64,000 nucleotides of DNA from Chamaelirium japonicum (taxonomy: Eukaryota; Streptophyta; Magnoliopsida; Liliales; Melanthiaceae): positions 10,433,340 to 10,497,339 of the forward strand of contig OX393555.1 in NCBI GenBank assembly GCA_947650365.1. The letters are read 5' to 3'. The notes beneath the pieces were generated by a model. The model did no database searches and was not told the origin of the DNA. It worked only from the letters and a program-made list of their open reading frames with translations. Of this stretch, positions 10,590 to 24,300 are shown one piece after another. Position numbers and translations under genes: made by a program. Each line of letters opens with the position of its first letter. Position 1 is the stretch's first letter.

Positions 10590-11440
10590 TTAGCTTCACC
10601 TGGATTGTCAGGAGCATTTTTATCAGACTTTCGCCTTGAAAGGGCGTAGCCGAATTGCCTTCGAGCTTCCAACTTGAATGGGCGGAATCGAAGGTCTTTG
10701 GTTGACCTGGGTTGCCAGGAGCCTCTTTATTAGACTTTAGCCTTGAGAGGGCGTAGTCGAATTGCCTTCAAGCTTCCGACTTGAATGGGCGGAATCGAAG
10801 GTCTTTGGTTGACCTGGGTTGCCAGGAGCCTTTTTATCGGACTTTAGCCTCGAGAGGGCGTAGCCGAATTGCCTTCGAGCTTCCGACTTGAATGGGCGGA
10901 ATTGAAGGTCTTTGGTTGACCTGGGTTGCCAGAAGCCTTTTTATCGGACTTTAGCCTCGAGAGGGCGTAGCCGAATTGCCTTCGAGCTTCCAAGTTGAAC
11001 GGGCGGAATCGAAGGTCTTTGGTTGACCTGGGTTGTTAGGAGCCTTTTTATCGGACTTTAGCCTCGAGAGGGCGTAGCCGAATTGCCTTCGAGCTTCCGA
11101 CTTGAACGGGCAGAATCGAAGGTCTTTGGTTGACCTGAATTGCCAGGAGCCTTTTTATCGGACTTTAGCCTCGAGAGGGCGTAGCCGAATTACCTTCAAG
11201 CTTCCGACTTGGATGGGCGGAATCGAAGGTCTTTGGTTGACCTGGGTTGCCAGGAGCCTTTTTATCAGACTTTAGCCTCGAGAGGGCGTAGCCGAATTGC
11301 CTTCGAGCTTCCAACTTGAACGGGCGGAATCGAAGGTCTTTGGTTGACCTGGGTTGCTAGGAGCCTTTTTATCGGTCTTTAGCCTCGAGAGGGCGTAGCC
11401 GACTTACCTTCGAGCTTCCGACTTGAATGGGCGGAATCAA
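10590..11440. repeat. 107-bp tandem array, about 8 units
   Basis: The marker GAAGGTCTTTGGTTGACCTG recurs at 10690, 10797, 10904 and on at 107-bp steps. Units also contain GCCTCGAGAGGGCGTAGCCG, which includes a CTCGAG core. The array abuts the 3' end of the minus-strand gag at 11592, after about 140 bp of other sequence. I see no pol genes between gag and the arrays. Confidence 0.95.
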
Positions 11441-11591
11441 ACTTCGAGAGATTTGATTTTGAGAAAAAAAAAGACACTTTATTGATATAACAAAGTTGCA
11501 GTTACACTTTTTCAGAGGTTGCCCCGCGGACGTTACGATTATGCATCCACGTATTACATTGACTTTCTTTTCTCCACTGCTGCAACCTCTC

Positions 11592-13243
11592 TTACTCTCG
11601 ACCTGGTTCCTTATTAGTGAGGTAGCCATCGAGCCGCCCTTCTTGGATCAGGTCTTCGATGTGATGCTTTAGCTTCCGACATGTAGAGGTTGGGTGGCCA
11701 TGGCTGCGATGAAACTCACAGTAGGCTGTCGTATCTCCCGCCTGGTCAGAATTTGGAGGGAATGGCTGTGGCCACTTGCAAAAGGGCTCGTTCTGCAAGT
11801 ATGCGAAGATGTCTTCAATGGAGGTGTTCAGCTCAGTGAACACCCTTTGCTCCCTTGGAGTTCGCCTCTTTTCTGCTGGAGGGGCTTTCGGATCTTCATT
11901 GTACCTTTTGGCCTGCACCTTTTGGTCGGACGCGGCATGGGCAGACTTCTTGTAGTGTGCTTCACTCGGAGGTTCATCATCTTTCTTATGTCGGGAGTCA
12001 CGAGACTCGCGAGGCTCGAGTAGTCTTCTGGCCTGCTGATTGTCTTGCACCTCTATCTCTCGATGTACGCGCTTGAATATTACCTCCAAGGTACTGGGGG
12101 ATACCGGATGAAGTCGGTGTAGACGTGAAGCTCTGGCCGGATAGCATTCTGGAATGCCAGCATGATGGCCTCCTCATTATGGGACCGACCGGTGAGCTCA
12201 GAGTGCGCATTATGAAACCTCATCGTGAAGCTCCTTAGAGACTCATCGGAGCCCATCTTCAGCCAGTAGAGTGTATCCAACTTCTTTTTCGGCTTTAAGT
12301 TTAGCCGATAATGGTCCATGAAGAGTTCAGCCAACTCTTTGAATGTGGCCACCGTACCGGTAGGCAGTGTGTAGTACCAGTCGAGGGCAGGTCCCTCGAG
12401 GCTTCCCGCAAACATACGGCAGAGAACATGGTTCTCATATTCGTACGGCGTCAGGGCCTATTTGTAGGCTAGGATATGGAGAGCAGGGTCTCCCCGGATG
12501 CAGTTGAACTTTGGTAGGTTCGGTGTTCGCCAACCCATAGGAAATGGTGTTGCCAGAACCTTGGGATGCAGTGGCCCCACCGAGGTGATTAGTTGCCTAC
12601 GGTCTTGATGGCGGCGTCCCATGTCGGCAGTATGCCTTAGTCGGTTGAGCAGCTCGCGGGCATCTGTTGCTTTCGTGCTCGAAGGAATAGAATGTCTAGT
12701 AGACCCTGTTGACTGAGGTGATCCTTCTCCGCGATAGCTGGGCGTACCGTTGACGTCGAGGCGATCCCACACCGTTTGCCTTGGTGCTTGTGTGGATACC
12801 TGATGCATCTCGATATGCGGCACATGTGGTTCTTCAAGATGATGACTCACGGCTGGGCAAGTCCTTGGTTGGTCTTCATCAGTAGCTAGAGAGTTGTGGG
12901 CCACAACCCCCGCTCTTTCAGCCGCCTTCTTTAGGGAATCCCTCTCTTGCTCGAGGGCCACATTCTTCTTGAGGAGATTTAGCAGCTGAAAATCAGCAGC
13001 CGAGATCTCGTATGTAGCCTGAGGCTTGCTCCCTTGAATAGTGTGGTCTTTGCCAGATCGACGCCTCGGGGATGATGGGTCTCGCCGATCGGTGTGCCCT
13101 TCTGGAAGGCTGCCTTGCGGCCCCAGTCGTTCCCGAACATTTCTTCGGTTGGTTGCAACCGAGACTTCTTGTTCTTCTTCGATTAGCACGTCGATTGTCC
13201 GATCAGCACCCGCCTTTGGTGGGTTGGTGCTGGCCTTCACCAT
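11592..13243 (-). pseudogene. gag of a minus-strand Tat-like gypsy element
   Basis: Reading leftwards from ATG 13243, the product starts MVKASTNPPKAGADRT. A retrotransposon gag domain follows (around FAGSLEGPALDWYYTLP and FTMRFHNAHSELTGRS), then a basic region and a Tat-type Cys/His motif (YCEFHRSHGHPTSTC followed by KLKHHIEDLI). An in-frame TAG at 12458-12460 and a frameshift near 12085 break the frame, so this is a pseudogene. Gag would form the particle shell and bind RNA. The gene lies about 120 bp inside the primer-binding site. Tandem arrays, not protease and RT, follow it, which suggests a non-autonomous derivative or a large deletion. Confidence 0.85.
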
Positions 13244-13361
13244 TGAGCGTGTTGATGTCGGCGTGGTGAAGGCTTTGAGGTTGATTTGGAGGAGGACTTG
13301 TGGCTCGTCACCGCAAGCTGAATAGGAGTCGGTAGAGGTGTAGGTAAGACCTCTATCGATA

Positions 13362-13378
13362 TCCCACAGACGGCGCCA
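13362..13378 (-). promoter_or_regulatory. primer-binding site of the minus-strand Tat-like element
   Basis: On the minus strand TGGCGCCGTCTGTGGGA lies just inside the LTR end. Its first nine bases, TGGCGCCGT, match the 3' end of plant tRNA-Asp, and the rest departs from it. The position fixes the strand of the element and identifies the neighbouring LTR as the 5' one. Confidence 0.75.
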
Positions 13379-13385
13379 AAGATTA

Positions 13386-13995
13386 TGGGGGGAAATTTCC
13401 GAGCCGCCTTGATCGAGAATCCCACCCCACAGCCTTGATTGAATTGGATTGTTTGTAGAGTTAGAGATTAGAAAGTTGAGAAGGAGAGAAATGACACATG
13501 GAGTTGTTGTCGAAGTTCGGTCTTACGACCTACGTCTCCGGGTGAGAGGTGCCACCTGATCTTCACTATAATATGAATATAAAGGGTTGAGCGTTCTCTC
13601 GACAGGCCGAGAGAAGCTTTTTACAGTGGGGGTTGCACGGAGCAACAAGAAAAGTAACTAGGAGGAGAGAAGTAAGCTCTTGCACTTGCTCTGGATCTGG
13701 AATCCCTCTTCCTCTGATCGAATGACCCACACCCTTCCTGGATGCCTTGGGGGTCCTTTTATAGCGTAGGCACGTGCCCGATTTGGCAGTGATGATGTGG
13801 CGATGATGACGTGGCACTGATTCTGGGCCTCCTTGCTGGGCCCTTATTGGGCCGTTGTTCGGGCCCAATAAGGGGGAGGTCTTGATCTGCGAGCCTCGTA
13901 GAGTGGGCCCATGAACCCGGGCAGGCTTACCTACTTGGGTCGTTGCGCGGGCCCATGCCGCTCTGATCCGGTCCGGTACAATTTTTGCACCCACA
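13386..13995 (-). mobile_element. 5' LTR of the minus-strand Tat-like element
   Basis: On the minus strand it begins TGTGGGTGCAAAAATTG at 13995 and ends AAATTTCCCCCCA near 13386, about 610 bp. A TATA box reading GCTATAAAAGGACC lies near 13757. The outer end abuts a copia LTR fragment exactly where that fragment reads GTATATGTTAATA, so the element inserted into older copia DNA and the expected target duplication would be GTATA. No matching left LTR is found in the window. Confidence 0.75.
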
Positions 13996-14697
13996 GTATA
14001 TGTTAATAAACATATAATAAAAGGACCCTAGGGAACACAGTAGGCCACTGAGGCGCATGGTGGATCCATGCTTGGGAGACCCAGTGGACCAGTTCTGTGT
14101 AGACCTAGAACTAGTTCACAGCTTAGGTGATACCGATCGTTTCACGGAGAACAAGCTGTTGGCAGGTAGAGGATGTGGTGAAGTCTCCACCACGGGAATG
14201 CGGGATTCGCATTCACCTGACCAAGTACGATGATCGTGTTGAACAGGAACCAAGACGGTGCACAGTTCAATAATTTAGACATTGGTGCATAAACCGTCTT
14301 ACTACTATAGATAATCTGTCCTTAACCCTGAGGGACCATGTACACTAGGCCAACCAGTTGTGTGGTGCTTTGATGTGCCAACATGTGCGGACCTTTCATA
14401 GTCCAATACCACGGTACGTTGGCTTACCCGGCTGGCGCTTGAGTGACATGTAATCCCTACAGGTTATCCGACGTCCAGTGTTGGATGAGTGCGTTTTGAT
14501 GAGTCAATCTGTCCACACAGTTAACCCAGGCCTTGGTGTGTGTTTCATGCATGAATTCGTGAAAACATCATGTGAATATATGATGGCATATGTTTTCGTC
14601 GGGATTCGGCGTAGATCATGCATATGGATTGTGCTATGTATCGTCTTTTTGCAGGTGCCGCGCTGAATAGTAATCTATGGTTGCATGCTTCCGGGGG
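13996..14697 (+). mobile_element. copia LTR fragment and adjoining remnant
   Basis: 13996-14533 is nearly the same as 27733-28273 inside the copia 3' LTR (shared marks: CATAATAAAAGGACCCT and GGCGCATGGTGGATCCATGC). After AACCCAGGCCT the two diverge. 14534-14697 is not recognised but continues, once the LARD is taken out, into 25357 onward. The fragment is cut at its left by the minus-strand Tat LTR and at its right by the LARD. Confidence 0.7.
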
Positions 14698-17600
14698 TGT
14701 CACGCCCCAGAAATCTGAAGACCGATCCCTGGGGTGTGAAATGAGAAAAAGATGGGATTTTGGGTCTGGTCAATTGATTACACCAATTTGGGTTCTCACA
14801 GGGCTTCTTCTACGCTCTCTAATATGAAAAACAAGGAGGAGGGAGAAACAAGAATGGAATCTTTTAAATTTGATTTTTCGAAAAACATTTTTATTAAAAA
14901 GGAAAGAAGAGAAATATCAATAGAGATAAGACATTATCTAATCAGCTCGACCTTCAAAAGTCCTATCCTTTCAGTTTGTGTGACCTGTCGGTGCTACTAC
15001 ATACTGATAGGAGTCTATCTGAGGGAGCACGAGGCTCAAGCCTCCTACGGCTAGCCACGTAGTCTCATCCACACCCTAACACTCAGGTGCATCATTATAG
15101 GGTTCCTATCTACATGGTTAATCAATTTAGTCATTTATATGCACTTATATTTTCATCATGATCTATCCTAAGCTTAGGGCCTTGAGAAGAGGCATACCCA
15201 AAAGAATTCAGCTGAAACCATTGCAACTACAACCATAGAATACTAACTAACTAATAAAAACTCTTATTCCAATACAATTACAATGTCTGAAGAGAAAAGA
15301 CTACAAGATTAACGTACTAAGCAGAAAGGTAACACTGCAACTCTAACTCCGTCTCTGGACTCCTACTGCTACTCCTGAGCCTCCGGACCTGCAACTGAGC
15401 CTACTCGTGGGAAAGAGTAGCCCCCAATAGAAAATTGGGAGATTAGCCAAATTAATGGCTAGTGACATCCTAATAGTCTTTAATAATATGAGACAACTAA
15501 TCTAAATAAATTAAGATAAGATCTATCAATTCTAGTATGATCAATATTTGCAGAATGATACCTAAATCTATCAGTAATCTATATTCACATGCAATTCCTA
15601 CTGTCACTAGGTTATCTAACATAAAGTCCATTCAATGTTCTACAGCATTAAAAAACAAATTAAATAAGACGTTCATCTAAAGTTACGAGATCATCATGTG
15701 AACAGTCATACAATTCTAAATTCATATACAGATAAAACACACTCTATCAAAATATGAACCCCGGATATTTTGTTCATCCTGCCCCCGGTCGGGCATTACT
15801 ATAGGGCCTTTTATTTCGATATAGAAGGCCAACTCTCTCGCCGTGCATCCACCAACACCATGCACTAGTCACCCAGATGATCATAAGGGGTTTCCCGTCT
15901 TTCACGGTGGAGCTCTACCGCCCAACTTGCTTTACTATGGGGACTTCAACTCTCCGGGACAGAGTTGCTAGGCCAATCCCTACTCGAGGGCACCTCCTAT
16001 TGGCTTTACCACAACCCTTGCCCGTGACCCCTAACCTACTTAACTTCGGCTGTACGCGCAAGGTGGTTCACGACCCTTGCGCGCACGGGGTCTCTACCCT
16101 CTAACCAGGTAGATTCACATATAACATCTTTCAACATATACAATGAAGCTACAAAAAGTATATTTAATGCTTAACAATTTCCAACAATTTACCCCTGGTC
16201 CCGTACTGCTCTCAAAACCCATGCAACATAATAAATCAATAAAGTAAGACACTCATCCCAGTGACCCTGTGCTAGGGTTGCCATACTCCTCTTAGGAGGA
16301 TGGGCTCCGATAATTACTAATTATTCAATTTATTGTTTAATTTAAGGGAATCCTAATTACGGTGTCCATACAATCAAAAGCTAGCAATCATTATTATTAT
16401 TTTATTAATATTTTAAGCATGCGGTGCCGGACTCGCGACTCCGAATGCAAGGCGGGGTCTACTTGACCACATGCGACGATGCCCGGTAGGGCCCACATGC
16501 AGTGTCATGGACACCTACCCTTAGTCATTCTCATTTCCCACTATTAAAGACCACGCAAGGCTAGTAGATGTCACCTGGTTGTCGATCGCACACGACTCCG
16601 GCTTGCTAGTTGCTTCTGATCCGTCTCCACTGGATCACCACGATCAAGGTCTGATAATAACCACAGCTCCGTATCACAACTCTATCGATAAAAACAAAAG
16701 AATCTACGATGAGGATTCTATGCTAAGGATAATCGGTCGCCCTCGATAGGGGACCAATATTGAGTCGACAGCACGTAATTTCGTGCGACTGAAGAACTCG
16801 ATCTTAAACCATACTAAGTCAATCAAGTAATTAGAAGATAAACCTACTCATCGAATCGGGCTCGAAGAACCCTGCTCGATGGTTCCGGTTTTGCTGGAAT
16901 CCAACTTCGGTCGGATGGTTTCGGGTTGAACCACACAGAACTGGTGAAAACCGGTCGCATGGATGGGTCTCTAGGGTAGAAGGGGTTATAGGGTTATCTT
17001 CTAGTTTTAATAGGTGGGACTCAATATTCTGAGCACAATGTCGCTGGTTTCGTCCGAATCCGAGTTCGGACGATAAAACGGCGGTCAAACCACGGTACCA
17101 CGATAAGATCAGGTCCAAAGATAAAACAGGGGATTAAACAGTACAATTACTATGATAAACTATGGCCAATAGGTAGTATTTTTCGAGCCGGTCGAAATGG
17201 CGCTGGTTTCGTCCAATTCCGAGTTCGGACGGAGAAATGGCAGTCGAACCAAAATCGACTGGTTCATGGGTCTGGTTCGGGTGAACCAGACCGGTTCACT
17301 ACGTGGGTCGGGTCAGGTCTGCAAACGTCGGGTCGGGTCTGGGGTTAAATAATTAACCCAGGAAATTACCGTTTTGCCCCCCCCCCCTAACTCCTTCTCT
17401 ACGACAAAGAGACCAGCGGTGCTGGTTCCTACGCGTCGGCGGCCGACGGGAGGGGGCGGCCCGGAGCGCCGGCGAGCGCTCGGCCGGCCTCTCCCGCACC
17501 ACGCCCACAGAGGAGGTGCGGGGGGAGGCGGCCGGAGCGGCTGTCGGAGCCCGAGAGCTCGGTCGAAGGGGGGCTCGCGCTGGGTCGATCTACGGCCGGT

Positions 17601-18713
17601 GGTGGTGCGCCGGGGATCGTCGGGAGGGGCTCGGTGCGGCGGCGGTGTCCGCCCGTGCGGGCCGCGGCAAGGGAGAAGGAAGGGCCGGGGGTCGCGGGGT
17701 TGGGTTGCGGAGGGGATGAGAGGAGGAGGGTGGCTGACCTGGGGGTCTCGGCGTGCTCGCCGGGGCTCCGGCGAGGGGCGGGTCGGCTGCTCCATCTCCC
17801 TCGATCTCTTCTCCTTCTCTCTCTGTCTCCCGTTCTCTCTCTCTCCTCTCGTTCTCTCTCTATTTCTCTCCCTCTCTCTCGGTTCATATATAAAGGGGGA
17901 GGCTGTTGTGATAAGGGTTGGGGATAGGGTTGGTTAAGGGGAAGGGATAAAGGAATGAAAGATAGGGATCGATATATCATCCCAATCCTGCCCGATAATT
18001 CTCATCCGAATTTTGGATTTTAAATAACTGGGGAGGGAGATCTAGAGACCTTAAACTATGCTAGGAGACCGGGAGGTAGGCTCTAGGGCTAGTCGGGTCC
18101 GGTCCCGAGCCCTGAACCGGGCTTGGTTGGAATCCGGGTACGATTCGCCCACTAACCGAGCTGAAAAGAATAATCACTTGTAACTATCAAACTGTAAGTC
18201 GGAATAGGGCCCGAGAGGATTCGTTGGAAAGGTCTCGTCAATGCGAACGCGTTAGAGCTTAGTACATAATTTTCTGACTTCTGGATCTCCCGAAAATAAG
18301 GAAAGACTCCAAAACTCAAAATAGCAATAACTATTCACCCGGGTGTCGGATCGACCCTAACTCAGGCTCATTGGAAGGCTCTCTCAGAGCCTCATCTAAC
18401 GTATCTTGTTTCGTTACGATCCGATCACTCGATCTCTTGTGAAAAACAAAACGGCTACAACTATCGACCAATTATCGTTTTTCTAGGGTTTACCTGCCGG
18501 GCTGCCGAAACTGGCTGCGCATACACATGATCGTTGCACGGAACGCACCATCGTGACATGCTCGAAGTTACGGAGAATGTGAACGTAAAACATCCCATAG
18601 GTTTACGATCCATTTATTGGGAAAAAGCCCAAAGAAAAAGTCTGGCTATAAAAAGACGTAACTAGCCATTGAGGATTTCTATTATTCTCAAATCTAACAC
18701 CACAGGTGTTACA
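14698..18713 (-). repeat. LARD 3' LTR (left copy)
   Basis: 4,016 bp. It contains a GC-rich tract around 17420-17780, CT-rich runs around 17800-17880, and a TATATAAAGGGGG sequence near 17887. ORFs here, including 95- to 200-codon ones, have near copies in the other LTR but resemble no known protein and follow base composition. A comparable 95-codon frame differs at five residues between the two LTRs. Confidence 0.9.
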
Positions 18714-21333
18714 ACCTACACACCTTAAAGAAATTTTCATCCCGAAAATTCAACTACAAAAACCATATATACGAGTCCACTCATCTCTACTACCAAAACA
18801 AGAACATTATAGCAATGAAAAGTTAACTATAACGAGCGCAAACATCCTCACTAACACTACCAACAAGAAAGTCAAGTCACTACACCAAATCTTACAAAAA
18901 GAAAACCCTGACCCTCTACTACTCACAATCCTACTCTCTTTACTAACCTAAACATTATACGAATCGAGTCTCGTAATTATTAGGATAGAAATGAACCTCC
19001 AAATTCTCACATCGTGAATACGAGTTTTGGTTTCCATTTCTCATTCTAAGCATTACGGATTAGACCAAAATCATGAGTTCTGATCATTAACCCTGCCTTG
19101 ATAAGGGGCATCATATCCCCCTTATTAGTACCGCCGAGGGGTGTCCTCCTCGGTAGGGTAACTACCAAAACTCATAGATTCAGAAACTTAAGATGCACTC
19201 AATTGTCAGTGCCGATATAAAAGGTATATCAATGTATATGAGTGCCCATACACCCATATATAATTTATACTTTTGGTATCGACTCTACAATCATAGCAAT
19301 GTATACTACACATATGCGCCCATACACATATGCTTAAGTACACATTCCAGAATGATTTGACAAAAGAGATGTCTCCACTAGTACGCCTAACGTGTATCTA
19401 ATACTAAACTAAAATCCTATAAGATTCCTATGAGACTAACACCTACACTAATCAAACTACCAATACTGCTCAAGGGACTAACGAACAAATGCTCGAAAAA
19501 TCTATTTCTCAAGTGGGTCCAAACTAGATAGCTACGCTCTGGCAATAGATAGTCATTTCATTGGCTCACTCCAAGACGAGGGGAACGATTCTAAACCAGG
19601 ACTATTATGAGTTGGCTGAAGAAACTACCTACTAGAAAACTAATGGCCAACTAATATCGACTGAGCAGATCAATACTAAGTACTAAATTCTACCATAAAC
19701 TAATCATCGAGATAGTTAGACGGAAACCTCGTAACCATATAAAAATAAGAATAAAGGACCCGAGACAAATAGAGACAACTTAGAAAAAGGACAACTGAGG
19801 GAACTAGCACAATCTTAACATTTTGAGAACTAAAGCCAATCACTCAAAAGAAACTGAAGCAAACAAAAGTTACTAGAATCGAATAATAATTAGAAACAAA
19901 GTGGGGTGAATCAGCAGAATAATGATTATTCTTAAGAGTCCAACTGATAAGGTATTCCCAAATTTTATAAACGTAGGCAATCCATTTGACATCGTCGCTA
20001 ACATCTTTATAGTGCTCAATTATCTCAATTTCATCTTAACGTCACTATCATCTAGCCAGTGCGCTCTCTCTCGTGAGTTCCAATAAGAACTGCGAAACCA
20101 ACCGCCAAAGCCTCCGAAGAGTCAGTGCGTAGCCATAGTATGTCCTCTATCGGACAGACATCATCCATCGCCAAAGTTCCATAGGAACAGTGCATACTAT
20201 TTCGCAAGAGTCACTATCAAGGTATCCCGTAATCTATAAACCAAAAGGATTCAAACTACCACCTGAGATTTCTATCTCCTGGTGTATTCCTTGAAACCAC
20301 TATCCCCACGAGTCATCATTATTACTCATAGGATCCATTAAAAAAAAACACACAAGCTCTACACCAAGCTAATTATAACTCACAATACACTGGAGAGATT
20401 TAACAAGAAAACTAATTTAATTATTACATCTATATCGAGATAATGGACAATCGTAAAAACACCAACTAGGTCTCTAGTACTAATGGTCAACAAGAATCAA
20501 GGAATCCTAAAACACCAACTAAGTCTCTAGTACTAAGGGTCAACGAAGATCAAGGGATCCTAAACACCGACTAGGTCTCGAATACTAAGGGTCAACAAAG
20601 ATCAAAGAATCATAAAACACCGACTAGGTTTCTAGCGCTTAGGGTCAACGAAAAATAACAAAACCAACAAAAAGAGTAACCTCACAACCATGCCAGATAA
20701 ACCATCAAGGATATACATTCTTCCAGATATATTCAAATACATCCATTCCAAAACCAATTAACCAAATTACTAACTATAGTTGAATATCTAGTCCTTGGTC
20801 AGCTCCTTACCACTAGAAAGTTCAAAAGAATCCATATTAGGAGACTCCCAACCTATACTCTAATATAGACTCAAACACTATGCTTCTGCCTAGAGATCAA
20901 GAAACACTACCCTTGGTTAAGATTTTCTATGTGGCTCCTTCTTAAGAACTATCACCCGAGTTACAACGACTAACTCTAAACCTAAACATTATAGCACATC
21001 AGAGTTCTAATACAATCATACGCATACGACATATAGATTGATTCACGATTCTCGATCAATCAAAAACTCAATCATAGACAGTTCTTAGTTACAGATCAAT
21101 TCCTCAAACAAAACCAGTTCTCCAAGTATGATTAACCCTAGGTCCTTATCCTTAGAAATAATCGTTATACCACCACTAGCTACTACGAGAATTCTATCGA
21201 CTCACTATCTATACAATCTTTAGAAAACATTCTAACACCACTAGAGTCTGAACTTTCTGAAGAAAGAACAGTAAGACACGAACCACATCCTAACAAAACC
21301 CCTAGGAACATATCCCTAAGCTCTGATACCAGC
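18714..21333 (-). other. LARD internal region, non-coding
   Basis: About 2.6 kb of AT-rich sequence with stops in all frames. A four-copy tandem repeat of about 53 bp (marker CACCAACTAGGTCTCTAGTA, then TCAACAAAGATCAA) lies at 20458-20655. No gag or pol motif is seen. The end next to the left LTR reads AAGGTGTGTAGGT on the minus strand and could act as polypurine tract. Confidence 0.8.
21320..21331 (-). promoter_or_regulatory. LARD primer-binding site
   Basis: On the minus strand TGGTATCAGAGC lies two bases inside the right LTR. This is the classic complement of the 3' end of initiator tRNA-Met. Confidence 0.9.
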
Positions 21334-24300
21334 TGTCACGCCCTAGAAATCTGAAGACCGATTCCTGGGGTGTGAAATGAGAAAAAGATGGGATTTTGGG
21401 TCTGGTCAATTGATTACACCAATTTGGGTTCTCACAGGGCTTCTTCTACGCTCTCTAATATGAAAAACAAGGAGGATGGAGAATCAAGAGGGGAATCTTT
21501 TAAATTTGATTTTTCGAAAAACATTTTTATTAAAAAGGAAAGAAGAGAAATATCAATAAAGATAAGACATTATCTAATCAGCTCGACCTTCAAAAGTCAT
21601 ATCCTTTCAGTATGTGTGACCTGTCGGTGCCACTACATACTGATAGGAGTCTATCTGAGGGAGCACGAGGCTCAAGCCTCCTACGGCTAGCCACGTAGTC
21701 TCATCCACTCCCTAACACTCAGGTGCACCAGTATAGGGTTCCTATCTACAGGGTTAATCAATTTAGTCATTTATATGCACTTATATTTTCATCATGATCT
21801 ATCCTAAGCTTAGGGCCTTGAGGAGAGGCCTACCCAAAAGAATTCAGCTGGAACCATTGCAACTACAACCATAGAATACTAACTAATAAGAACTCTTATT
21901 CCAATACAATTACAATGTCTGAAGAGAAAAGACTACAAGATTAACGTACTAAGCAGAAAGGTAACACTGCAACTCTAACTCCGCCTCTAGACTTCTACTG
22001 CTACTCCTGAGCCTCCAGACCTGCAACTGAGCCTACTCGTGGGAAAGAGTAGCCCCCAATAGAAAATTGGGAGATTAGCCAAATTAATGGCTAGTGACAT
22101 CCTAATAGTCTTTAATAATATGAGACAACTAATCTAAATAAATTAAGATAAGATCTATCAATTCTAGTATGATCAATATTTGCAGAATGATACCTAAACC
22201 TATCAGTAATCTATATTCACATGCAATTCCTACTGTCACTAGGTTATCTAACATAAAGTCCATTCAATGTTCTACAGCATTAAAAAACAAATTAAATAAG
22301 ACGTTCATCTAAAGTCACGAGATCATCATGTGAACAGTCATACAATTCTAAATTCATATACAGATAAAACACACTCTATCAAAATGTGAACCCCGGATAT
22401 TTTGTTCATCCTGCCCCCGGTCGGGCATTACTATAGGGCCTTTTATTTCAATGTAGAGGGCCAACTCTCTCGCCGTGCATCCACCAACACCATGCACTAG
22501 TCACCCAGATGATCATAAGGGGTTTCCCGTCTTTCACGGTGGAGCTCTACCGCCCAACTTGCTTTACTATGTGGACTTCAACTCCCCGGGACATGGTTGC
22601 TAGGCCAATCCCTACTCGAGGGCACCTCCTATTGGCTTTACCACAACCCTTGCCCGTGACCCCTAACCTACTTAACTTCGGCTGTACGCGCAAGGTGGTT
22701 CACGACCCCTGCGCGCACGGGGTCTCTACCCTCTAACCAGGTAGATTCACATATAACATCTTTCAACATATACAATGAAGCTACAAAAAGTATATTTAAT
22801 GTTTAACAATTTCCAATAATTTACCTCTGGTCCCGTACTGCTCTCGCAACCCATGCGACATAATAAATCAATAAAGTAAGACACTCATCCCAGTGACCCT
22901 GTGCTAGGGTTGCCATACTTCTCTTAGGAGGATGGGCTCCGATAATTACTAATTATTCAATTTATTGTTTAATTTAAGGGAATCCTAATTACGGTGTCCA
23001 TACAATCAAAAGCTAGCAATCATTATTATTATTTTATTAATATTTTAAGCATGCGTCGCCGGACTCGCGACTCCGCATGCAAGGCGGGGTCCACTTGACC
23101 ACATGCGACGATGCCCGGCGGGGCCCGCATGTAGTGTCATGGACACCTACCCTTAGTCATTCTCATTTCCCACTATTAAAGACCACGCAAGGGTAGTAGA
23201 TGTTACCTAGTTGTCGATCGCACACGACTCCGGCTTGCTAGTTGCTTCTGATCCGTCTCCGCTGGATCACCACGATCAAGGTATGATAATAACCACAGCT
23301 CTGTATCACAACTCTATCGATTAAAACAAAAGAATCTACGATGAGGGTTCTATGCTAAGGATAATCGATCGCCCTCGATAGGGGACCAATATTGAGTCGA
23401 CAGCACGTAATTTTGTGCGACTGAAGAACTCGATCCTAAATCATACTAAGTCAATCAAGTAATTAGAAGATAAACCTACTCATCGAATCGGGCTCGAAGA
23501 ACCCTGCTCGATGGTTCCGGTTTTGCTGGAATCCAACTTCGGTCGGATGGTTTCGGGTTGAACCACACAGAACTGGTGAAAACCAGTCGCATGGATGGGT
23601 CACTAGGGTAGAAGGGGTTATAGGGTTATCTTCTAGGTTTAATAGGTGGGACTCAATATTCTGAGCACAATGCCGCTGGTTTTGTCCGAATCCGAGTTCG
23701 GACGATGAAACGGCGGTCAAACCACGGTACCACGATAAGATCAGGTCCAAGGATAAAACAGGGGATTAAACAGTACAATTACTATGATAAACTATGGCCA
23801 ACAGGTAGTATTTTTTGAGCCGGTCGAAATGGCGCTGGTTTCGTCCAATTCCGAGTTCGGACGGAGAAATAGCAGTCGAACCAAAATCGACTGGTTCATG
23901 GGTCTGGTTCGGGTGAACCAGACCGGTTCACTGCGTGGGTCGGGTCAGGTCTGCAAACGTCGGGTCGGGTCTGGGGTTAAATAATTAACCCAGGAAATTA
24001 CCGTTTTGCCCCCCCCTAACTCCTTCTTCTCCACGATAAAGAGACCAGCGGTGCTGGTTCCTGCGCGTCGGCGGCCGACGGGAGGGGGCGGCCCGGAGCG
24101 CCGGCGAGTGCTCGGCCGGCCTCTCCTGCACCACCCCCACAGAGGAGGCGCGGGGGGAGGCGGCCGGAGCGACCGTCGGAGCCCGAGAGCTCGGTCGAAG
24201 GGGGGCTCGCGCGGGGTCGAACTATGGCCGGTGGTGGTGCGCCGGGGATCGTCGGGAGGGGCTCGGTGCGGCGGCGGTGTCCGCCCGTGCGGGCCAAGGC

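Noticed and set aside
17313..17980. GC-rich ORFs in the LARD LTR (also at 24006-24618)
   Set aside because: Both LTRs carry them, but they run on both strands with Pro/Arg/Gly composition only, as expected of high GC content.
18706..18951. 81-codon ORF at the LARD LTR/internal border
   Set aside because: Asn/Thr/Lys-rich chance frame in AT-rich DNA; no gag-like motif.
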